Shown here in pieces: positions 57,724-64,000 of a stretch of 64,000 bases of DNA. Position numbers and translations under genes: made by a program. Source of the stretch: Allium sativum. Taxonomy: Eukaryota; Streptophyta; Magnoliopsida; Asparagales; Amaryllidaceae. The notes under the pieces are model-generated. The model did not search any database and was not told the origin of the DNA. It saw only the letters and a program-made list of their open reading frames with translations. The DNA lies in NCBI GenBank assembly GCA_030737875.1, contig CM060922.1, positions 304,535,456-304,599,455 of the forward strand, in the 5' to 3' direction. Every line of letters starts with the position of its first letter. Positions within the stretch are counted from its first letter, which is position 1.

Positions 57724-60700
57724 TGTTGTATATAACATAGTTGTATACACAATTGTATGATTTTTGTTTGATGATAACAACCAAATAAATATTATTTTAA
57801 ATGTGTTTGTTACTGTACTGTTCTATATATACATTACAGACAAGAATATAATATTTATATTTAAATAGAATACGATTGTACAGACATTCATATATTCATA
57901 CAGTATTTTATTTAAATTAGATATTATATTTCAAACATTCAAACAGTACAACTATTTGTAACTCCACTACTTAAACATTCACTGAATATTGTACTTGTAA
58001 ATAAACTGAATAAAATAGATAAGTTTGTTTGACAATAATAAAATAATATTTTATTTCAATCAAACTTGTTTATTACATATAAACAGTACAATCTTTTTCA
58101 TATACACATCTCCTTTAGTACAGAATCACTACAACATTCACTATAACACTCTGTCTATACATCTCACATATATACATTATCACTAATTTTACATTTTCAT
58201 AACCATATACATTCACTGATACATTCACATTCACTGACACTGTCTCTTAGTCTTCTGTCTTCACAGCGTCTTTCAGTTAGTCCAGTCTTCATACCTGTCA
58301 CATACAGAAACACACACAGTATCTGGAACAAAACTAATTTCATATTCGAGCAGATATAATTTTTATTTTAAATATTTTATTTGCCTCAGTTTTCTAGTGT
58401 GTTTCTCATCATTTTTCTGACTCGATCTGATTTTTTAGACAGCTTGTGATATTCACAGTGATACATTGTAAATACCACAAGACAGTCGGTGTATATATAA
58501 AATATTTCAGTGCAGGGACAACAATTTTTTTTCTAATGGCTGCATATACACACGTGTATATATATACACGTGTGCACTGCCTCGCCAATTCAGATACAAC
58601 TGAGGAGTAGCCACGCGGACCTTCTCGACTCAGTGCACACATAAAAACAACTCAATATAAAGTCAACACAGCAAATCGTGGTCCAAATCAAAAGTCAAGA
58701 TACAAGGCATGAGCGATCGAGCAAAAGGTCAAAGCATGGTACATGTATACATGAAGGGCATAGACCAGATACATAGCAGGTCATGTTCAATTGTAGCAAG
58801 AAGCACAACAAGAAATACATGAGAGACAAGAACAAGATAACTCAAGATTTCAAGTGCACAAGACATGGTGCATAGATGATGGGTACTTAGCATATACATG
58901 TAAGCAAGGTATTCAAATCAGTTGTGAACAAATCAAAGTGGTCGAGGAAGTTCAACAAAGATGTCGAGCAACAAAGTCATGATAGCTCAACCAAGTATAT
59001 GCAGTAGTGAATTACATATTAGCTAGCATGTGTGGTCAAAACAGCTCAACAAAATTGGTCGAGTCAGGTTGGCAAAATAGAGTATATACAAAGCGGCCCA
59101 GATTTCAACATTAAACAAAGCATCAAGATCGATACAACATCATTTTTTTTCAAGTATGAAATTGCACAAATATGATCACACAACAATGAAACAAGCATAT
59201 ATGACAGTATGGTGTAAACAGTTTGCAGATTACATTGGTCAATTTTTTTTACAGTGATCATACAGTTCAAGGTAGCCCATATAAAAGTGATACATTTCAG
59301 CATGTATATTTGGACACTGTAAGACAAGATGCAAACAAGTGTGATCATATTTATCAATGATCATGCATGGTGTAACAATGGCAACCACAATGGAACAAAA
59401 CAGAGCAACATCATCAAAGTAGCAGGTATGACAAGGAATATACGAGTACAAGCTTAAACAACATCAGTGGTGCAACAATGAAGAACCACACATGAACATG
59501 CATACACAAGTGGATTTGGCAAGTCAAAGAGAATATGTTTAAAATTTTCAAGTTAACAGTTTTCACTTCTTAGAATATACATAGAGTTAATGTTGGCACA
59601 GCATTGGGAAAAATCAATTCGAATCATTCCAACACGATTCTTTTCAAGAAAGCAATGGTTTGAAAAAGTATTGTTTTGGCAAGTATTTTTTCCAGTATCA
59701 AGTTGACAACAGTTCAAAGGTGCAATTCAACATATTTAACATACAAGAACAAAATTGAATTGTTCTTTTCTGGCATGATTCAAATCAGATTAAATTGGCA
59801 TGGCAAAATTGGCAAGTGTTAAATGAATAATTCACGCATTCATATGATTCCAGCATGAAACGTGCAATTTGTTTAGGCTTGTTTTAAATCAAATTTCTAG
59901 AATTGATTTTTTTTCAATCAATACCGAGAATTTCAGGCCAACAAACTTTTTTTATAAAGGGAATTTTTTTTAACAAATTAGTGCAATCACTTTTGGGAAA
60001 GTTTTCAAATTATTCCAGGAGCCAGAAATTCGAATAAGGGAATAAAATCAGTAAGGATATTTCAGTGTTTTTAAATACAGTGACATATTTAGCAAGCATG
60101 TCCAGGATAGTATCAAAATTCATCACCATAAATCAGGAAAGCTTTCATAGCCAAGGAATCAAATTCAAACTGAGATTGTCAAAAAGGGAATGCCAAACAA
60201 TCAGATCGAAGTCATTTCTGAAATCAGATTTTTAGGGTTTCGTTTTAACCCAGTATATACATGCGTAACATCATTGGCAAAGGAATGAGCATTGAAATCC
60301 AAACTACTTCAAAGAACAAACAAGAGAAATCAAATTAAAAATATTAACTGATTTTCGATCGCAACATATAGCCCAAGTCAGATCGACCAAGAGCAACAAC
60401 AAATACAAGCATCAGAGAAGCAATTTCATCAATACCAGAAGCCATTGATTCGATTTGAGAAAATTAGAAAACCCTAATTCGGTTTTCACCGCCGCCATTG
60501 TTTAAGAAAGAAAGAGACCGAGTGAACCCAAAACAAGTGGGCCGACCAAGTTGAAAGGGCTATAGACTCTATTATTAAAAAGGGATAACCTTTATGTTTA
60601 AATCCTAGGGTTTCTTTGTTTTTATTTTTATTTTGTATTGTTTTTATTTTCTATTGTAAATCATCTGAACAGTTTTCTAGGTCTGTAAAATCTAGGGGGA

Positions 60701-61061
60701 TTCAGTTAGGGATTAACTGACAGTTTACTAGTGTCTGTAAAACTAAGGGAAAATTTGGTCTAGTGGATATAGACCAGTCTAGGGTTTTGAGCATAAGGTT
60801 AGGACAGGAGCAGGCGCTGCGACTGTACATGTGCTTGTATGCGGGATTTGTTTATAACACTTAGTAGAAACCTTAGGAATGCAGCAGTAGGCAGGATTTT
60901 GCCGAAGCTGGGTATCTCTGTGTGCTATTTCTTTTCTATCCTCTATTTCTACTGCAGTCTATGATCTGTTTATTATTTAATGTCCCGGTAGATTTTTAAC
61001 TCAGCGAAAAATTATGATAAACCATATTCACCACCCCTTTAGGGTTAATCTAGATCCTACA
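57724..61061 (+). repeat. 3' LTR of S1
   Basis: Starts TGTTGTATATAACATAG and ends GATCCTACA, 3338 bp. Contains a perfect 26-bp palindrome at 58549-58574 with two CACGTG cores. Confidence 0.93.
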
Positions 61062-61887
61062 CCTGCAGCATGTGATGGACCCACAACATCAGGACAAGGG
61101 GTGAGGTAGTTTGGCCAGTCAAATTCCTGATCAACTTCTATATCTACCCACTGATCATTCCTGATCTGGTTCATTGGGGCTTGGTTATCAATATGTATGT
61201 CATGGGTGGCATCCAGAAATATGCTTGACAAGGGGGGTAGCACAACAGCTTCTTGTATCATTGCATCAAATCTTTCATCTGAATCCATTTCCCATTCCCA
61301 TCCGTAATGATGCAAACATGGAACCACCTGTTCCTCCCTATTTCTCACAAAAAGAAGTTCAGGCTTTGTTCTAGGATGACATGGGTACAACGCTGAACCT
61401 TAATGAGGTAAACCTTGTTGTTGAATTGAGCAGCAAATGTATTGATATTTCCAATGCCTTCATAAAATTGCATTTTCAGGTAGAATGATGTATGGTCATA
61501 CTGAGACCAGTTGCAGTCGTCAATTGCAAGCACACATCCCATTAGCTTCATTATTTCTTCAATAGCAGGGACATTACTCTTTAGGAACTCGGGAAAGCCA
61601 TCAACTTTAGCCCATGATTCCACTTCTAACGCTGGTTCAGGCTCAAATTCTTCATAAAACCATGCTTGCAGGTAAATAGCACCACCAGGTTTTGTAAAAA
61701 CTTTCAACATTAGCGCATGATCACGCTTACTGTACGATGGGTATGATACTAGAAAAGAGTTATTGGGTATTACCTGTATAGGCCACGAATTATGATTGAG
61801 AGTCACCTTAAGAACGTCACGCATGGCTTTGAAATTCCAATGTCGCTTAAGAACAGTGGCAATGATATATAGAGACAAGTCCTCCAT
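61062..61887 (-). pseudogene. N-terminal and middle part of the gene carried by K1 (DUF4283-like)
   Basis: Start ATG at 61887 (MEDLSLYIIATVLKRHWNF). The first 180 codons run to 61345; the layout (an early NF-x3-MRDVLK region, then GGAIYLQAWFYEEFEP, a WAKVDGFPEFL phrase and VLAIDD) resembles DUF4283-type domains often seen in plant transposon-associated proteins. This is pattern resemblance only. A one-base frameshift near 61385-61392 moves the frame to the stretch 61375-61062 (RTKPELLFVRNRE, then DQEFDWPNYLTPCPDVVGPS), which breaks off at the S1 LTR and continues at 39569-39464. Not intact. Other possibility: a captured host gene fragment. Confidence 0.55.
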
Positions 61888-62976
61888 TGATTTTTTTTTA
61901 ACTTTCGAAGATTGGGGTTTAGGGGATATGGAGATGATGATGTTCTGAAGCTTGAAAGGATGTGTGAGGGAGCCAATGGATGGTGTCAGGTAAATATGTG
62001 AACTGGAAATGCTTGCGTATAATATGAAGCATACTCAATTCTGAGGTGGCACGATTGACCAATGGTTACTGGACAACTGTTATAATTGTATGCGTAACTC
62101 ACTAAGATTTATAAGTTAATTAGATGGCCAAATGCACAGATGCACATAGCACATATGCACTTATCAAATAACTTGTAAATTCAAATTGCAGGTCTGAAAT
62201 GACGAGGAGAGATACAGCCGGCAAGTGGAGGACCTAAAATGACATGGAGAGATACAATTTCTGGTTAATGGCATTGCACTTTGTAGAATGAACACTTATC
62301 GTATTTGTTGGCACTTGTATTGAAGGTGGTATGTGTTGGCACTTTTGCTACTTTTAAATTATGTATTTGATCGTATGTGTTATATATTTAAAGCGTTGAA
62401 TTACGTATTTGATCGTATGTATTGAAGGTGGTATGTATTGAAGGTTTGAATGTGATGATGAATGTAACAGATGTGTTTTTTCTATGTACAAAACTGATAC
62501 TGAAAAATTTATAATTAAAGCGTTGTATTTGCTTTTTTCCTGATGTTGTATTTCAAGATAATGGTGTTGCATTCCATAATACAGTGGTGTTGCATTACAT
62601 AAACAGTAGTAAGTCCACATGGCACGTAGTCGCCACAACTGACATGGCATGTGACACTTGTGCAGTTGACGTGGAGAGCTGACGTGTCGTGTGACACGTA
62701 GGCAGCTGACATAGAAAGCTAACGTGGTCGGAGCTATCGTGACCTGGTATCCAGGATCTAACTAATTTTCAAGCAACGCTAAATATTGTTGCATTACGGG
62801 AAAATAGTGCTGCATTATGTCTATAATGCAACACTTTCTTTCCATGGCAGTAGACGTGCTAAAGTGTTGCCTTTAAGGGCTAAGGTAATGGTCGCGGATG
62901 TCACGCCCTTCCGGTGTTGCCTATTTGAAAAATGGGAAATACAACACTTTTTCGATCTAAGGCCACATAAAACTTG
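61888..62976. other. K1 right subterminal region
   Basis: Upstream flank of the K1 gene, then subterminal sequence with words such as GTTGCATTA and TAATGCAACAC (62551-62835). No further gene. Confidence 0.6.
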
Positions 62977-63006
62977 TGTCGAATATGCCCACTTTTGTAG
63001 TAGTGA
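62977..63006 (-). repeat. K1 right terminal inverted repeat
   Basis: Exact reverse complement of 32419-32448; ATA duplication follows. Confidence 0.95.
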
Positions 63007-64000
63007 TATCTCTCACACATAACCAAAGGGTTGTATGGGTTAGAACCTTGTTAATTTCACTCAAATACATTATAATCACCTTAGATCTGATCATATATGT
63101 TTAATTCAGAATTACAAACCCTAAAGGACCTAACTTGATCAAGTTAACCAGATAATTGTTAGATTAATTATGCTTATTCATATGTTTAGATCCAAATTAT
63201 GCTAGATATCATGTTTATGATATGTTTATGCCATAATTGTGAATTTTCCATGTTTGTATATGCAGTGTTGTATGGATTAATGTTTATTTTGATTGAATTG
63301 ATTGCGTTGTTTGTTAGAATTGGTTGCCGTAGATCATAGGATTGAGGAACAAAGTAAATCAGAGGTTCAGATGATTGGATTCAGACGAAACTAGGCAGAG
63401 ATGATATGGAAGACAAGGGATTGAAGCACGAAAATTTTCATGCCAAGATGAGTTATGTACGTAGGTTGGCATCGACCCATGTGGAGTGATCGGGTGGCGT
63501 TGGTTTTTGGTGGCATGTCTTCGTGTTGATAAATCGGGGCTTCCTACAAGATTTCAAGTCATTCGGGGTTAATTCAAGATGGATCGAAGGATGATTAATC
63601 GAGACAAGGAAGGACCGATAGATGTTTCCATAGAAAGGTCGAAATGAATGGAGAACCAGTGGAATGCTCTCGGGATAAAGATGGACCGAACCAGTTACTT
63701 AGTGAAATTTCGCTAAGTATAAGGGTTTGCACCGACCCACAAGGATAATGGATGGGGAGCCGAGATTTTGTGGGTGTGATTATGATGGTTTCCTGGGGTT
63801 GCTGGTGAATTTTGGTGACGAATGGACAACAGATGATTGATGTGCGACTCAATGATGGATGACGCTTCGATTGTCAACTCGCATTAGAGTGGTTGAAGTT
63901 GGATTGATGTGACACTAGTCATGATTCGATATACGATCCAGTATGATGATGTATTGACAGGATGGGAGTCAATCATATATGATAATGGAATGGTTTGAGA
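63007..64000 (+). repeat. Y1 3' LTR, second part (continues past the window)
   Basis: Resumes the LTR interrupted at 32418. The last 64 bases match 25836-25899 of the 5' LTR remnant at roughly 80% by eye. Short open frames here (for example minus-strand 63595-63852) are not genes. Confidence 0.85.

Larger units (their letters stand above)
39575..61061 (+). mobile_element. Gag-only SIRE-like copia element S1 inserted in K1
   Basis: LTRs at 39575-42912 and 57724-61061, both 3338 bp, with a primer-binding site, a Gag remnant and a polypurine tract in sense orientation. Flanks CCCGC (39570-39574) and CCTGC (61062-61066) are a target duplication with one C-to-T change. Own interior is 42913-45125 and 55674-57723, about 4.3 kb once Y2 is removed. 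No protease, integrase or reverse transcriptase was recognised, so S1 is non-autonomous. The Gag type, the LTR start followed by TTTGTTTGATGATAACAACC and the AAAGGGGGAGAA tract point to the SIRE group. Confidence 0.9.
32419..63006. mobile_element. CACTA transposon K1 (30.6 kb with nested insertions, about 3.8 kb of its own)
   Basis: Terminal inverted repeats of 30 bp match without a difference: 32419-32448 (CACTACTACAAAAGTGGGCA...) and 62977-63006. A 3-base duplication ATA flanks them (32416-32418, 63007-63009), as expected for CACTA. Its own DNA is 32419-32812, 38108-39574 and 61062-63006. Subterminal sequence repeats TGTTGCATTA or its complement on both sides (near 32526; near 62551, 62590, 62791, 62811 and 62830). 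No transposase is seen, so it is non-autonomous; it carries one gene-like frame on the minus strand. Confidence 0.93.
25836..64000 (+). mobile_element. Ty3/gypsy chromovirus Y1, dead and split by a CACTA element
   Basis: Own segments: truncated 5' LTR 25836-26933, primer-binding site, gag and pol 27132-31612, polypurine tract, and the 3' LTR in two parts, 31772-32418 and 63007-64000, continuing past the window. Everything from 32419 to 63006 is a later insertion. The end of the window (63937-64000) matches the start of the 5' LTR remnant (25836-25899), which proves that the two outer pieces belong to one element. From the parts the full LTR would be about 2.7 kb. Domain order protease, reverse transcriptase, RNase H, integrase and a chromodomain-like tail place it in chromoviruses, probably the Tekay/Del group. 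Confidence 0.9.

Noticed and set aside
61174..61374. 66-codon plus-strand frame
   Set aside because: Overlaps the better supported minus-strand gene of K1.

Overview
This window looks like repeat-rich nuclear DNA of a flowering plant. It is AT-rich, made almost entirely of nested and decayed transposable elements, and shows no intact host gene, rRNA, functional tRNA gene or CRISPR array. The families are the angiosperm set: Ty1/copia elements (Tnt1/Tork-like and SIRE-like), Ty3/gypsy chromoviruses with chromodomain-type integrase tails, gag-only gypsy-type elements with a Tat-like Gag, and CACTA DNA transposons. I cannot name the species.

Left part (1-25,835): a minus-strand LTR with its primer-binding site (1,256-1,745); a complete but dead copia element with target-site duplication GATAT (3,398-9,125, 'C1'); a minus-strand gag-only element with duplication AGAAT (10,373-15,600, 'G1'); a decayed SIRE-like copia element on the minus strand (about 16,985-21,500); and a second, related gag-only minus-strand element (21,522-25,835, 'G2') whose outer LTR is cut off at its junction with the next element.

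Right part (25,836-64,000): one large nest. A dead chromovirus ('Y1', from 25,836) has its 3' LTR split at 32,418/63,007 by a 30.6-kb CACTA element ('K1', 32,419-63,006, 30-bp perfect terminal inverted repeats, ATA duplication). K1 contains a second CACTA element ('K2', 32,813-38,107, AAT duplication) and a gag-only SIRE-like copia element with 3,338-bp LTRs ('S1', 39,575-61,061). S1 contains a chromovirus ('Y2', 45,126-55,673, ATTAT duplication). Order of events: Y1, then K1, then S1 and K2, then Y2. Without its insertions K1 is only about 3.8 kb and carries a gene of unknown function that S1 split at a point where the reading frame can be followed across the empty site.

No element here encodes a full working set of proteins. 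Catalytic residues of protease, reverse transcriptase and integrase are replaced in C1, Y1 and Y2, and G1, G2 and S1 have no pol, so the non-autonomous elements must have depended on helpers elsewhere. The most unusual signal is in G1 and G2: arrays of short hairpins between gag and the polypurine tract (and alternating palindromes inside the G1 LTR) in which stem sequences vary while pairing and a 5-base loop are kept. Y2 carries a tRNA-like block with A and B boxes and a pair of long hairpins in each LTR.
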